NCBI GenBank assembly: GCA_964458545.1
Contig: CAYWJF010000073.1
Coordinates: forward strand, 1 to 6,972
Direction of reading: 5' to 3'
DNA length: 6,972 bases
From: JAYFNU01 sp964458545
Lineage (GTDB): Bacteria > Bacillota > Clostridia > Oscillospirales > Ruminococcaceae
Notes under the pieces: model-generated
Database searches by the model: none
Told to the model about the DNA's origin: nothing
Seen by the model: the letters and a program-made list of their open reading frames with translations, nothing else
Program-made: the position numbers and the translations under genes
In this document: positions 6,832-6,972 of the stretch, piece after piece
Numbering within the stretch: the stretch's first letter is position 1
Layout of the letters: every line of letters begins with the position of its first letter

Positions 6832-6886
6832 AAAAGTAAAATTATTTAAAAAAATTGTTGACATTCGTCTTATGCAATGATAATAT
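6832..6886 (+). promoter_or_regulatory. Strong rightward promoter with UP-like element
   Basis: A perfect -35 TTGACA (6858-6863), a 17-bp spacer and -10 TAATAT (6881-6886) are preceded by A/T-tracts (6832-6856, including seven consecutive A at 6848-6854) that resemble an UP element. Transcription would start near 6892-6894. This arrangement is typical of stable RNA promoters. No coding sequence follows within the window. Confidence 0.75.
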
Positions 6887-6892
6887 ATATCT

Positions 6893-6972
6893 TACGCCGC
6901 CGAGTCAAAAAGGTGGCATTCGGACCTTGAAAATTAAACAATATAGAAACTTGAAAGGACCCTTTTCAAGAG
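6893..6972 (+). other. Probable rRNA operon leader (5' part, runs off the window)
   Basis: The region after the strong promoter is non-coding. GCCGCC (6896-6901) can pair with GGTGGC (6912-6917) around a 10-nt loop. It is followed by ACCTTGAAAATTAAACAA (6924-6941), which resembles the boxA antitermination segment (consensus around CTTTGAAAACT) found before 16S genes and in 16S-23S spacers of Bacillota. A second CTTGAAA (6950-6956) pairs with TTTCAAG (6964-6970). A 16S rRNA or tRNA gene beginning shortly beyond 6972 is the likely reading, but no rRNA sequence is visible here. Confidence 0.5.

Noticed and set aside
1..6972. CRISPR arrays, insertion sequences, phage or defence genes
   Set aside because: I saw no regularly spaced repeats, transposase, integrase, toxin-antitoxin or nuclease-like frames; composition looks even across the coding genes.

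Overview
The window looks like a chromosomal segment of an endospore-forming Bacillota, most likely class Clostridia. The evidence is a complete three-gene spoIIA operon (SpoIIAA, SpoIIAB, sigma-F), strong Shine-Dalgarno sequences of the GGAGG type, housekeeping promoters of the TTGACA-N17-TAxxxT form, and moderate G+C with AT-rich intergenic gaps. I cannot assign a genus from the sequence alone.

Layout. (a) About 3-917, plus strand: the 3' three quarters of a major facilitator superfamily transporter gene whose start lies outside the window. (b) 918-1050: a short gap with a good sigma-A-type promoter and a terminator-like hairpin, leading into (c) valS, 1051-3669, an apparently complete valyl-tRNA synthetase gene ending in a strong intrinsic terminator (3674-3705). 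(d) 3706-3804: an AT-rich gap with a perfect 15-bp inverted repeat that abuts the ribosome-binding site of (e) the spoIIA operon, 3805-5229, with genes spaced by +10 bp and -4 bp. (f) A hairpin terminator at 5228-5253 separates this operon from (g) a convergent minus-strand gene, 5260-6765, for a 501-residue polytopic membrane protein resembling GT-C-fold glycosyltransferases. (h) 6766-6972: a divergent promoter region. One promoter fires left into the membrane-protein gene. A very good one with an A-tract UP-like element fires right into a leader with a boxA-like TTGAAAA segment, suggesting that an rRNA operon starts just past the window edge. No stretch longer than 300 bases lacks a gene; the largest gap is the 207-bp right end.

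Functionally, the sporulation operon is the main unit. SpoIIAB is a GHKL-fold kinase and anti-sigma factor that holds sigma-F inactive. SpoIIAA, phosphorylated by SpoIIAB on the serine of its MDSSG motif, releases sigma-F in the forespore once dephosphorylated. The transporter, valS and the membrane protein have no evident functional link to it.

I found no evidence of a new defence, mobile or otherwise undescribed system. The points most worth a second look are a sigma-F with an unusually short N-terminus that cannot be explained by a missed start codon, the terminator-like hairpin touching the spoIIAA ribosome-binding site with no clear sigma-H/Spo0A promoter, the hairpin in the valS leader without a T-box, and the inferred rRNA operon leader at the right edge.
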